This document shows positions 11,696 to 21,496 of a DNA stretch of 64,000 bases, one piece after another. The notes under the pieces are model-generated. The model had not been told where the DNA came from. It did not search any database and worked only from the letters and a program-made list of their open reading frames with translations. Position numbers and translations under genes: made by a program. Source of the stretch: Neostapfia colusana (Eukaryota > Streptophyta > Magnoliopsida > Poales > Poaceae); contig JASWHV010000012.1 in the NCBI GenBank assembly GCA_030760725.1, positions 80,860,968 through 80,924,967 of the forward strand. Reading direction: 5' to 3'. Position 1 is the first letter of the stretch. Each line of letters begins with the position of its first letter.

Positions 11696-11705
11696 GTTTT
11701 TATAG
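11696..11705 (-). promoter_or_regulatory. Predicted TATA box of element A 5' LTR
   Basis: Minus strand reads CTATAAAAAC just downstream (element sense) of the GC-rich U3; identical in the 3' LTR at 2543-2552. No other TATA-like sequence in this part is as good. Confidence 0.6.
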
Positions 11706-12127
11706 CCGGGGGAGGGCGGTGGGTCTGTTGTGATCGAGTTGGAGTCCGCTGGGACCGGAATTCGGCTGCGGAACACGATTTCCCGATCGGTTGCGATCGC
11801 GCGCGCGGGAGAGAGTCCGGGGTCGCGGGGTTAGGGATGACATGTGGGTCCCACCCGTCAGCGAGGGGCAGCGCGGCGCGCGCGGGGCTGGCTGGCGCGG
11901 GGGTTTGCTGGGCCGGCTGAAGGTTTCGGCCCACTGGCCAGTTTTTTTCCCGATTTCATTTTTCTTTTTCCATTTCTTTTCTGTTTTGGGTATAATTTGA
12001 ATTCCAGTTTGAATTTGAATTTTTGCAAAACATGCAACACGTCCAAAAATTTCTAAATTCCCCTCTGAACATGGTTTAGGGTTTTGAATCCAAATTTGGG
12101 TTTTGACTAAAAATTTGGGGTGTTACA

Positions 12128-12132
12128 AACAG
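12128..12132. other. Right target-site duplication of element A (AACAG)
   Basis: The five bases after the A 5' LTR. The uninterrupted site is seen in the sister B LTR at 20150-20154. The left copy lies outside the window. Confidence 0.7.
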
Positions 12133-13204
12133 ATGCAAGAGATGAACACCATGATGTCGTAAGGTGGTATTGAATTCCTACCTCACGCTCTTCTTGACTT
12201 TGAGGTCCTCCTCAGACCACTCGGTTCTTCTCCGATGATCTCCCTTGTTGCGCTTCGGCGATGTTTTGCTCGGCGAGTTAGGGCTAGAGCGCTAAGTCGT
12301 CGGCTCAGGAGTTGAAAGAGAAGTTCGTGGTTTCGGCTAGAGGTTTTGGGTTCTATTTATAATCGGGAATAAAGAGTCCTAATCTGATTGGATCCCGAAT
12401 AAGAGTCTTATTCAGATCTTTGTTAGATCCTGACGTCTTATCTTCGGTAACCATTGTGTATTTTAGATCGGTTTCTATTGCGTACCGGTGTCCTTACGCG
12501 TACCAGCTGCTTCAGAACTCGTTACCTCCGTGATGATGAGCTCCGGAAGCTCCACGTGTCCTCCGGGCCTGGTATCTCCTCATCCGCGGAGACGAGCTCG
12601 GGTTGTGCCGCGTGTCAATCGATCAAGACCTCCCTCTTCTTCGGAGACGAGCTCCGCGCACGCCACGTGTGAGTGCTGGTCTTTCCGCTCTCCTTTCCTT
12701 AGGGACATGCCCCGAGGTCGACATGTGTTTAGCTGTGACGGACCTTCCGGTGATAAGCTCCGGTGGCGACACGTGTTCGATAGATCCAGACTTCTCTGAG
12801 ATGAGCTCCGAGATTGACACGTATCCCCCGCAACTGGTCCTCTTATTTCCGCAAGGACTAGCTCTGTGGATGACATGTGTCCTATGAAAAATGCCTTTGC
12901 TTCTTCCGCAGAGGCTATCTCCGTGGGCAGTACATGTCCCACAGGGTCGGACCTCTTTTCAATTGCGGAGGTGACCCTCAAGCCTGCCACGTAGCTAGTT
13001 TAACGGAGGACCTCTCCCAAATGTCTCGGGGATGAGCTCCGAACACGCCACGTGGTCTGCTGGCCGTGGAAGTTGCCTTCGGTGCTTTCGGAGAGCATTA
13101 TTGGCTATCTTTTTGATACTTGTCTCTGTTCCTTCTTTTCTTAAAATGTTTTTCTTCTTCATAAAACATGAACATATGCTGACACCCAAGATGAGGGTGT
13201 CACA
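12128..13204 (-). repeat. Element B LTR, outer part, interrupted by element A
   Basis: Matches 20150-21226 closely along its length and ends GGGTGTCACA at 13204. The rest of this LTR should lie left of element A, outside the window. It contains a TATA box at 12354-12363 (minus) and a degenerate ACGTG array (about 12540-13060). What follows 13204 is not a polypurine tract but C-type LTR sequence, so this is probably not the ordinary 3' LTR of the B gag-pol at 13325-17827. Confidence 0.85.
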
Positions 13205-13398
13205 TGTGGTGTCACGCGACAGTGAGAGGGGGGGGGGGGGGAGAAGGCCACGGCTGCTGGTCCGGCTGGGGTTGCTGCGGCGGGTTTCGGCCTAGTGGCC
13301 CTTTTTCTTTTTCTTTTCCCTTTTCTATTCTGTTTTTGCTTCAAATTTGAATTCTGGTCTGGATTTGAATTCTTCTCCAATATGCATCACGTCCACTT
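13205..13398 (-). repeat. Fragment of C-type LTR between B LTR and B pol
   Basis: About 194 bp nearly identical to 21227-21411, which is the end of the element C LTR flanking the other B LTR. The main length differences are a longer G run here and a 6-bp CTTTTT-type insertion. It then switches, at a shared CTT (13396-13398), into B pol sequence (CACGCTCCCATG). Confidence 0.85.
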
Positions 13399-16300
13399 CA
13401 CGCTCCCATGTGGCTTCAGCTTCAGTGTGATGGCCCCATTGTACTTTGCACCATCGAATAACCTTGTTTCGGGTGACCCTTTCCTTTACGTCCAAGATTC
13501 GGATAGGGTGTTCTGCGTAAGTCAGGTCCTCTTGAAGTTTAAGTTCTCCCATTGACACTTGTTCCTCTGGTATTCTCAAGCACTTCTTGAGCTGAGATAC
13601 ATGAAACACGTCATGTACGTCGGAGAGGTGGTTTGGGTGCTCTAGTTGATAGGCTACTTCTCCTCGCTTATCCAAAATCTTAAATGGTCCGATGTAGCGA
13701 GGCGCTAGTTTGCCTTTGACGTTAAAACGTCGTTGGCCTCGGATAGGCGATACCTTAAGGTATACGAAGTCTCCAACTTCAAAGGTCAACTTCCTACGCC
13801 TATTGTCCGCATAGCCTTTCTGTCGTGACTGAGCAGCCTTTATGTTCTCCCGTATCGTTTGGACTTGCTTTTCAGCCTCTTGTAGTACTTCGGGTCCAAA
13901 CACCTGGTTCTCTCCAGCCTCGTTCCAGAACAGTGGCGTTCTACACCGTCTACCATATAAGGCTTCGAAAGGCGACATCTTCAAGCTAGCTTGATAGCTG
14001 TTGTTATAGGAGAACTCGGCATACGGTAAACTCCTGTCCCAACTACGCCCACGTTTTAAGGCGCAAGCTCTCAACATGTCTTCCAAAATTTGGTTCGTCC
14101 TTTCGGTTTGTCCATCTGTTTGTGGGTGGTAGGCAGAGCTAAAATCCAGTCGTGTACCCATGGCTTTCTGCAGCTTCTTCCAGAATCTAGAGGTAAACTG
14201 AGAACCTCGATCTGAGACTATCCTCTTCGGAACTCCATGACGGCACACGATTTGCTCCATGTACAACTCTGCCAACTGTGTAACGTTGTAACTGGCCTTT
14301 ACCGGAAGAAAATGGGCGGTTTTCGTCAACCGGTCCACAATGACCCAGATGGAGTCGTATCCTGACCGAGTTCTTGGCAATCCGACAATAAAGTCCATAC
14401 TGATGTCCTCCCATTTCCATTCAGGTATTTTTAAAGGTTGCAACAACCCAGCGGGTCTTTGATGTTCGGCCTTCACCCGTTGGCATGTGTTGCATAGGGC
14501 AACGTATTCGGCTATATCCCTATTCATACCATCCAACCAATAACAAGTTTTCAAGTCCTTGTACATTTTGGTGCTTCCTGGATGTATGGAATAGGGTGAA
14601 TCATGTGCCTCCTTCAATATCATGTCGCGAAGGTGTCTTAGGTTTGGCACACAAATCCTTTTTCCTAGCCAAAGCGTACCCTTTTCATCCTCTTTGAAAT
14701 CCTTCTCTATCCCTTGTCGGATTCTTTCCTTGATTTCCTTGATCCCCTCGTCCGTTGCTTGTCCCTTTCTTATTTCTTGCTCCAATGAGGAGTGGATCTC
14801 CATCATTTCCATGTTATTCAAGAATCCGAGGTGTAACCGTTCGAACTCCTTACGTAGTTCGGGTGGTAGCTCCCGAACCGTGAGTTGGTGGCATGCTCCC
14901 TTTCTGCTCAATGCGTCAGCGACCACATTGGCCTTCCCGGGGTGGTAGTTGATTCCCACATCATAATCCTTGATGAGTTCTAACCATCGACGTTGCCTCA
15001 AATTCAAGTCCGTTTGTGTAAATATGTACTTGAGGCTTTTATGATCTGTATAGATCTCACATCGATGACCAAGGATATAATGTCTCCAAATCTTCAATGC
15101 ATGCACCACTGCTGCTAACTCCAAATCATGTGTAGGATAGTTAAGCTCGTGCTTCTTTAATTGTCGTGAGGCATAGGCTACCACTTGTCCTTCCTGCATG
15201 AGTACACACCCGAGCCCTTGTCTGGATGCGTCACAATATATGTCAAAGCTCTTGCTTACGTCTGGCAATACCAGAACTGGTGCTGTGGTTAGCCTTTTCT
15301 TGAGTTCCTCAAAACTTTCTTGGCAGGCTTGTGTCCATTGAAAGATCTTCCCCTTCGTTAGCAACTCCGTCATAGGTTTTGCTATTTTAGAGAAGTCTTT
15401 AATGAAGCGCCGATAGTATCCTGCCATCCCAAGGAAACTCCGAATATCCCTCACGCTCTTCGGTTGGTCCCACTTCAGAACATCTCTCACCTTTCCAGGA
15501 TCAACCGATACCCCTTCCTTGGAGATGATGTGGCCTAGGAAGGATATTTCTTTTAGCCAAAATTGACATTTGTTGAGCTTGGCATACAACTGATGCTCTC
15601 GCAACTTCTGCATGGTCAATCTCAGATGTTCTTCATGCTCCTCCTCACTTTTTGAATACACCATAATGTCGTCGATGAAAACCATGACGAACTTGTCCAA
15701 GTACTCCATGAAAACCTTATTCATAAGGTACATGAAGTATGCGGGTGCATTTGTCAATCCAAAAGACATAACGGTATATTCATATGAACCATACCGCGTC
15801 CGAAAGGCTGTCTTAGGTATATCGGAGGGCTTAATCTTCAGCTGGAAATATCCCGACCGAAGATCGACCCTGGAGAACACTTGGGCTCCTTTCATTTGAT
15901 CGAACAGGTCCTCTATACGGGGCAGAGGGTATTTATTCTTGATTGTTACCTCGTTGAGAGACCTGTAGTCCACGCGCATTCTTTGGGTTCCGTCCTTCTT
16001 GTCCACAAAGAGTACCGGGGCTCCCCATGGTGACGAACTTGGACGGATAAAACCCTTCTCCAACTGTTCTTGAATTTGCTTCTTTAGTTCAACTAACTCG
16101 TTGACGGGCATCCTATATGGTCTCTTAGCTATGGGTGCAGTTCCACGTACCAAATCTATGGCAAACTCAATATCCCGGTCAGGTGGCATACCTGGAAGTT
16201 CTTCCGGGAACACATCCGAAAATTCCTGAACCACTGGAATGTTGTCCAATGCTACTCCTTCAACATGGTTCAGATCCGCCCGTTCGGTCGCTTGCGGGGC

Positions 16301-17827
16301 TGACTCAAACTCGACACGGATACCGTGTTCGTTTGTCAATTGCACGCTTCTCTCAGCGCATTGGATTACACCATTGTGCTTGCTTAACCAGTCCATTCCG
16401 AGTATGATGTCAATTCCGTGGGAGTCCAAGACAATAAGGTTGGCAAGGAAGTCTACCCCCCTTATTTTAAGGCTTACCTTAGGACATACTATACTAGTCC
16501 TCATTTCTCCTCCGGGAGAATTAACTAACATAGCACATTCTAGGTGGGATACGGGTAGATGATGTTTGGCAACATATTTGGATGATATGAAGGAATGCGA
16601 TGCTCCGGAATCAAATAAAATGGTGGCTGGGTTGGAGTTGGCAAGGAACATACCAATTGCGACGTCCTCAGCCTGTTGTGCTTCCTCAGCAGTGACATGG
16701 TTAACGTGGCCACGAGCATAGTTCTGCGGTCCTCGGTTCCCTTGGTTGTCCCCTCCGTTTGGTCGCTGATTCTGCTTGGGCACGTTACCTTGCTGTCCAG
16801 GGCCTCTCTTCGGGCACTGGTTAGCGAAGTGGCCTACTTCCCCGCATGCAAAGCATGCCCTGTTGCCTACGGCAGCAGGTACGTTGGGGCGGGGGTTTTG
16901 AACAGGAGCGCCATTGTTAGGCCGGGGCGCAGGAGGCATGGGCACACGAGGTGCCGATGCAACGAGCCTTTGCTGTGGTGGCTGACCAGGGCGGTACGTA
17001 GGAGTGGTCGATCCATACTGCGGTGCAGGGGGCATGTATCTAGGTCGTACGTTGCTCCCTTGGGGCTGGTATGGGATCTTCCTTTTGCACTCGTGCTCGA
17101 TCTCTCGGATCTTGTTTTCCACCACAATAGCCTTATCAACCAGCTTCTGGAAGCTTACGTAGTCATTGTTGAGGAGCTGAACTTGGATCTCATTGTTCAA
17201 CCCTCTCATGAACAGGTACTGCTTCCTCTGATCTGAGTTGACATCTTCGGGGGCATACCGGGACAGTTGTATGAACTTGTTGAGGTATTCGTTCACACTT
17301 TTCTGCCCTTGGCGGAGACCTTCAAACTCCTGCCTCTTGAGCATCATTACGCCAACAGGGATGTAGTGGGAGCGGAAACTTTCCTTGAACTCAGTCCAAG
17401 TGATTGTCTCCGGGTTGGCATGGGCGTTGCTCAAGGCATCCCACCAGTCAGCAGCTGCTCCCATCAGTTGGTGTGACGCAAAGAGAACCTTCTCTCGGTC
17501 GTTGCACTGGACAATGGCAAGCTTCTTCTCCATGGATTTCAACCAATCATCGGTCTCCATTGGATCGCTTGCTTGAGCAAAGGTGGGTGGTCGAGTCCTC
17601 ATTAACTCTCCCAACCTGTTATGAGCTGGCAGTGGTGGTGGCGGTGGTGCCGGAACGGGGTGTTGGTTGGCCTGCAACTGACCCAAAGTTTGGATCATGG
17701 TTTGCATAAGCTGGTTTTGCATGGCCATCAACCTTTCTAGGTTGTTTTCGCCAGCTCCGGGGTTGGCAGGAACTTCCTCGTGGTCATCTTCCTGGATGTT
17801 CCTTCGGCTGGCGTTTCCTCTCACCAT
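13325..17827 (-). CDS. Element B gag-pol, open frame with chimeric C-terminus
   Basis: Open frame of 1,500 residues. Gag with DDWLKSMEKKL and AADWWDALSNA, CCHC at about 322-336 (CFACGEVGHFANQC), protease DSGASHSF at about 405, reverse transcriptase FIDDIMVYS at about 717, RNase H (YCDASRQGLGC), integrase HHCC at about 1080-1115 and catalytic D, D, E at about 1144, 1205 and 1244. The chromodomain starts normally (VIRWCKVQWGHHTEAEATWERE) but its last part and the usual C-terminal tail are missing. They are replaced by about 23 residues read from C-type LTR DNA (ending EFKFEAKTE). All catalytic motifs up to that point look intact. No polypurine tract follows, so this copy is unlikely to be able to complete its life cycle. 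Confidence 0.9.
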   Translation of the reverse strand: MVRGNASRRNIQEDDHEEVPANPGAGENNLERLMAMQNQLMQTMIQTLGQLQANQHPVPAPPPPPLPAHNRLGELMRTRPPTFAQASDPMETDDWLKSMEKKLAIVQCNDREKVLFASHQLMGAAADWWDALSNAHANPETITWTEFKESFRSHYIPVGVMMLKRQEFEGLRQGQKSVNEYLNKFIQLSRYAPEDVNSDQRKQYLFMRGLNNEIQVQLLNNDYVSFQKLVDKAIVVENKIREIEHECKRKIPYQPQGSNVRPRYMPPAPQYGSTTPTYRPGQPPQQRLVASAPRVPMPPAPRPNNGAPVQNPRPNVPAAVGNRACFACGEVGHFANQCPKRGPGQQGNVPKQNQRPNGGDNQGNRGPQNYARGHVNHVTAEEAQQAEDVAIGMFLANSNPATILFDSGASHSFISSKYVAKHHLPVSHLECAMLVNSPGGEMRTSIVCPKVSLKIRGVDFLANLIVLDSHGIDIILGMDWLSKHNGVIQCAERSVQLTNEHGIRVEFESAPQATERADLNHVEGVALDNIPVVQEFSDVFPEELPGMPPDRDIEFAIDLVRGTAPIAKRPYRMPVNELVELKKQIQEQLEKGFIRPSSSPWGAPVLFVDKKDGTQRMRVDYRSLNEVTIKNKYPLPRIEDLFDQMKGAQVFSRVDLRSGYFQLKIKPSDIPKTAFRTRYGSYEYTVMSFGLTNAPAYFMYLMNKVFMEYLDKFVMVFIDDIMVYSKSEEEHEEHLRLTMQKLREHQLYAKLNKCQFWLKEISFLGHIISKEGVSVDPGKVRDVLKWDQPKSVRDIRSFLGMAGYYRRFIKDFSKIAKPMTELLTKGKIFQWTQACQESFEELKKRLTTAPVLVLPDVSKSFDIYCDASRQGLGCVLMQEGQVVAYASRQLKKHELNYPTHDLELAAVVHALKIWRHYILGHRCEIYTDHKSLKYIFTQTDLNLRQRRWLELIKDYDVGINYHPGKANVVADALSRKGACHQLTVRELPPELRKEFERLHLGFLNNMEMMEIHSSLEQEIRKGQATDEGIKEIKERIRQGIEKDFKEDEKGTLWLGKRICVPNLRHLRDMILKEAHDSPYSIHPGSTKMYKDLKTCYWLDGMNRDIAEYVALCNTCQRVKAEHQRPAGLLQPLKIPEWKWEDISMDFIVGLPRTRSGYDSIWVIVDRLTKTAHFLPVKASYNVTQLAELYMEQIVCRHGVPKRIVSDRGSQFTSRFWKKLQKAMGTRLDFSSAYHPQTDGQTERTNQILEDMLRACALKRGRSWDRSLPYAEFSYNNSYQASLKMSPFEALYGRRCRTPLFWNEAGENQVFGPEVLQEAEKQVQTIRENIKAAQSRQKGYADNRRRKLTFEVGDFVYLKVSPIRGQRRFNVKGKLAPRYIGPFKILDKRGEVAYQLEHPNHLSDVHDVFHVSQLKKCLRIPEEQVSMGELKLQEDLTYAEHPIRILDVKERVTRNKVIRWCKVQWGHHTEAEATWEREVDVMHIGEEFKSRPEFKFEAKTE

Positions 17828-18234
17828 CTGTGAGATAGAAGGTTAGGTAGGTCCTTTCAACTATATGCATCAAGGTGAGTTGGACTATATATATTAGCCC
17901 TTTATGAGGATGTGAGCAAGTGCCGAAACATCTCACATCTCCTTCTTCTTATGTGTGGATATGGACAACGTTTTTGAGACGTCCCACCACTCACACTAAG
18001 CACATATTCACAAATAATCATCACAAGGGCCCACTCAACTCCTATTCAAGGATGGTTTCCTATATCAAGGTGGTTTCAAGGCCAATCTAAGCTATTCATC
18101 CTAGGATGCTTCCTTTGGTCCGCGTAGCTTCTATTTAGGGGTATAACATGCTGTTAACCCGTGATTCTAATATCAATCTAAGGTTTCTATCTAGGCGTGT
18201 AATCTACTGTCAACCTGTGGCTCTGATACCAATC
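17828..18234 (-). other. Untranslated leader and primer binding site of element B
   Basis: About 400 bp between gag and LTR with no ORF0. The primer site is at 18218-18231 (minus strand TGGTATCAGAGCCA), separated by ATC from the LTR. The leader has several short AT runs (TATATATATT near 17890) but nothing else I recognise. Confidence 0.85.
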
Positions 18235-19070
18235 TATGACGCCCTCAATTCCGTGGAAAGCCACGGAACCGAGAACTAATGCATATGTGTGCCCAGGATG
18301 TTCATCACACATACACATACTTTCCACAAACTGAATTCAAATTATATATTACCACGAATAACAGAGTTTATTACCACACCTCATGAGTCTTGGACTCATG
18401 CTCACAGCGGAAGTCCTTATTTCTACGCAGCGGAAATCTTATTTAAATGCGGAAGCAAAAACTAATGCGGAAGCAAAACTAAGCAGAAGTGGCTCCATCT
18501 CTACTCCCTCCACAGGCAAGGTTGAGAACAGATCACACGCCATAATGCTCTACTCGGTCTTCATAGTAGTCTTCTCTTGCTGTTGATGAAGAAATAATAA
18601 TGCAAGTTTGAGTACAATGATGTACTCAGCAAGTGCGGGAATAACACATGACATGCAGCTCATAAACAAGGTAGGTATAAAAGGCTTATTTGCAGAAAAG
18701 CAGATTTATAAAACCGTGATAAAACAGCAACTTAACTTTAGATGAATGTATTCCCAGCATGTATGAAATTACCAACATACCTCCATCACTTCCCGTGTTC
18801 CATCCAAACATTAACCAATCCTTTACCCATACTCACGAATACCTCCTCGTATTTGCTACCATCTCACCTCATGAAACAACCTTGTCTCGCACCGAGACCA
18901 ATCTCATATCATGACCCACCAATCATGCAACCCTTTCATCATCCAGACTTAACAATTCCAAACCAAACCATAACCAAAAACCATAACCAAGAACCTTCCC
19001 AATAACCATTCCAGTAACCATCCCATCTAATCATGGCAGTTTAACCAGGTGCTCGTGACCATAAGCTCGG

Positions 19071-19103
19071 CTATCATGATAGTTTTAATAACTCTGCAGA
19101 GTT
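19071..19103 (-). other. Conserved double-hairpin module in element B LTR
   Basis: CTATC-AT-GATAG at 19071-19082 followed by the 14-bp palindrome AACTCTGCAGAGTT at 19090-19103. Compared with element A the first stem has CTATC/GATAG in place of CTGTC/GACAG, changed on both arms. Confidence 0.65.
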
Positions 19104-20375
19104 TGCACCTCTTTACCCACAAGTTTGTGATTTCGTCACCCGTCGGCGACTGCAGAACCTCCATTATACCAGTACACAACCGTCGGTGTATGGTCAAGAG
19201 ATCACAAAATAGCCTTTACAAAGGGGTTACTAGATGTATGGACTCACTAAGGTTTCACCGACAGGCTAGAATCTCCAATTCTCCCACCCACGGGCCCCCT
19301 CTTGTGCCATGCAGTTCCCAGGGCAGTCCTCACTCGACTCCCATTCCCCGCGCCTTCCACAGTCCATAACACCCTAGCAACTTACCTAATTACTCAGCTA
19401 AGCCGCACCCATACTTGGCCTTGTGGTGGCACTGTTATCCTGGCATGTGCATGCATGAACCGGTCCTTAGATCTGCGGCAAGCAAAACCACCCTCTCATG
19501 CTACCTCATTCACAAACCTAGACTTGCCTAGATCTCCCTCCGATCCATGTTTATTAACCTCATCAATTACTTATTATCAGTACGAATGCAGTTAGCTAGA
19601 CACATCTATCTCGCTTCCCAATCCCATGGACTCAGCGAAGCATAAAGCAAAAACCATACCCGACTTATAAACTTCCCAGGCGATAAGGATGGTTTAATCA
19701 AAACTAGTAAACTCCTATAAAAGGGTTTTCCCATCATGTTTGACTCAGCACACACACCTTTTCGCAAAACAAAATAGTTTTACCCAAAACATAGGATCAA
19801 CATGGTCAAGGAGCACTTGCCTTGTACTTGCGGTTCCGGTTGTTCTTGATTCTCAAAACCTTGTTGCTGCAGCCCGTCGTAGACAACTCCCTGAGCTTGT
19901 TCTGCTATGTAGGATTCGCGTGCATACAAAATTCACAGCAATCAATATCATGCACAAACCCTAAACTAGATGCGATGATGCTCATGCATGCTATCCTATG
20001 ATTTTTATTAGATTGGTGTGCCCTTGCATGGCTTGCATGGACAGAGGTGTTTGGTTCAAAGGTGGTCGTGGCGATGATCTTGTTTTTAGATCAAACTGAT
20101 CATCAAGTGATCTGCCCACGAGAAAGCTTCTGTTCGAAAGGAATTGAAGAACAGATGCAAGAGATGAACACCATGATGTCGTAAGGTGGTATTGAATTCC
20201 TACCTCACACTCTTCTTGACTTTGAGGTCCTCCTCAGACCACTCGGTTCTTCTCCGATGATCTCCCTTGTTGCGCTTCGGCGATGTTTTGCTCGGCGAGT
20301 TAGGGCTAGAGCACTAAGTCGTCGGCTCAGGAGTTGAAAGAGAAGTTCGTGGTTTCGGCCAGAGGTTTTGGGTTC

Positions 20376-20385
20376 TATTTATAAT
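20376..20385 (-). promoter_or_regulatory. Predicted TATA box of element B LTR
   Basis: Minus strand reads ATTATAAATA, with TATAAATA conserved at the same place in all LTRs of this group (12354-12363, 26374-26383, 45180-45187, 53096-53103, 62198-62205). Confidence 0.7.
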
Positions 20386-20529
20386 CGGGAAGAGAAGAGT
20401 CCTAATTTGATTGGATCACGAATAAGAGTCTTATTCAGATCTTTGTTAGATCCTGACGTCTTATCTTCGGTAACCATTGTGTATTTTAGATCGGTTTCTG
20501 TTGCGTACCGGTGTCCTTACGCGTAACAG

Positions 20530-21090
20530 CTGCTTCAGAACTCGTTACCTCTGTGATGATGAGCTCCGGAAGCTCCACGTGTCCTCCGGGCCTGGTATCT
20601 CCTCATCCGCGGAGACGAGCTCCGGTTGTGCCGCGTGTCAATCGATAAGACCTCCCTCTTCTTTGGAGACGAGCTCCGCGCACGCCACGTGTGGGTGCCG
20701 GTCTTTCCGCTCTCCTTTCCCTTGGGACATGCCCCGAGGTCGACACGTGTTTAGCTGCGACGGACCTTCCGGTGATAAGCTCCGGTGGTGACACGTGTTC
20801 GATAGATCCGGACTTCTCTGAGATGAGCTCCGAGATTGACACGTATCCCCCGCAACTGGTCCTCTTATTTCCGCGAGGACTAGCTCCGTGGATGACACGT
20901 GTCCTATGAAAAATGCCTTTGCTTCTTCCGCAGAGGCTATCTCCGTGGGCAGTACGTGTCCCACAGGGTCGGACCTCTTTTCAATTGCGGAGGTGACCCT
21001 CAAGCCTGCCACGTAGCTAGTTTAACGGAGGACCTCTCCCGAATGTCTCGGGGATGAGCTCCGAACATGCCACGTGGTCTGCTGGCCGTG
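20530..21090 (-). promoter_or_regulatory. Degenerate ACGTG (ABRE/G-box-like) array upstream of TATA, element B
   Basis: About nine degenerate units of roughly 55-60 bp, most pairing GAGCTCC with a CACGTG or near-CACGTG core. CACGTG occurs near 20576, 20694, 20744, 20790, 20896 and 21069, and TACGTG near 20955. ACGTGTC and ACGTGGC match the plant ABRE consensus ACGTGKC. The array sits immediately upstream of the TATA box; the left B LTR carries the same array. Confidence 0.7.
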
Positions 21091-21226
21091 GAAGTTGCCT
21101 TCGGTGCTCTCGGAGAGCATTATTGGCTATCTTTTTGATACTTGTCTCTGTTCCTTCTTTTCTTAAAATGTTTTTCTTCTTCATAAAACATGAACATATG
21201 CTGACACCTGAGATGAGGGTGTCACA

Positions 21227-21450
21227 TGTGGTGTCGCGCGACAGTGAGAGGGGGGGGGAGAGAAGGCCACGGCTGCTGGTCCGGCTGGGGTTGCTGCGGC
21301 GGGTTTCGGCCCAATGGCCCTTTTTCTTTTCCCTTTTCTATTCTGTTTTTGCTTCAAATTTGAATTCTGGTCTGGATTTGAATTCTTCTCCATCATGCAT
21401 CACGTCCACTTTATTTGAATTTGCATTTGCTACATTTTGGGGGTGTTACA
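21227..21450 (-). repeat. Element C LTR, inner end (A type), truncated by B insertion
   Basis: Resembles the end of the A LTR (GGTTTCGGCCCA, runs of TTTTTCTTTT, AATTTGAATTC) and ends GGGTGTTACA at 21450, directly before a polypurine tract (minus TTTTAAGGGGGGTAGAGT, 21451-21468). The outer part of this LTR should lie left of B, outside the window. Confidence 0.85.
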
Positions 21451-21496
21451 ACTCTACCCCCCTTAAAAGAAATCTCATCCTCGAGATTGGTGACCC

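Larger units (their letters stand above)
1..12127 (-). mobile_element. Element A: near-complete chromovirus LTR retrotransposon
   Basis: Read on the minus strand the order is 5' LTR (8789-12127), initiator-Met primer site, ORF0, gag-pol, polypurine tract, 3' LTR (1-2974). The 3' LTR is cut by the window edge; by comparison with the 5' LTR about 368 bp lie outside, giving a full length near 12.5 kb. Both large frames are open and the LTRs differ by only about 14 substitutions and one 3-bp indel by eye, so it is the youngest insertion here. It sits in an LTR of element B: the sequence after 12127 continues exactly as that LTR does at 20150. Single gag-pol frame plus chromodomain and 3.3-kb LTRs fit the Tekay/Del branch of chromoviruses (inference). 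Confidence 0.95.
8789..12127 (-). repeat. Element A 5' LTR
   Basis: 3,339 bp, bounded by TGTCACACCC on the primer-site side and GGGTGTTACA on the outer side (plus-strand reading). In element orientation, GC-rich U3 runs from 12127 down to about 11700, with TATA at 11696-11705. The remaining 2.9 kb, AT-rich in the middle, would be R plus U5. It contains the conserved hairpin module at 9427-9455. Confidence 0.95.
18235..21226 (-). repeat. Element B LTR, complete (5' LTR)
   Basis: 2,992 bp bounded by TATGACGCCC (one change from the expected TGTGACGCCC) and GGGTGTCACA. In element orientation U3 carries the degenerate ACGTG array (about 21090-20530), then TATA, then about 2.1 kb of putative R-U5 with the hairpin module at 19071-19103. 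It is inserted in an A-type LTR (element C), whose remaining end follows at 21227. Confidence 0.92.

Noticed and set aside
18235..21226. Element B as a simple insertion with 12128-13204 as its ordinary 3' LTR
   Set aside because: No polypurine tract separates that LTR from pol, and C-type LTR sequence lies there in its place, so a rearrangement is needed.
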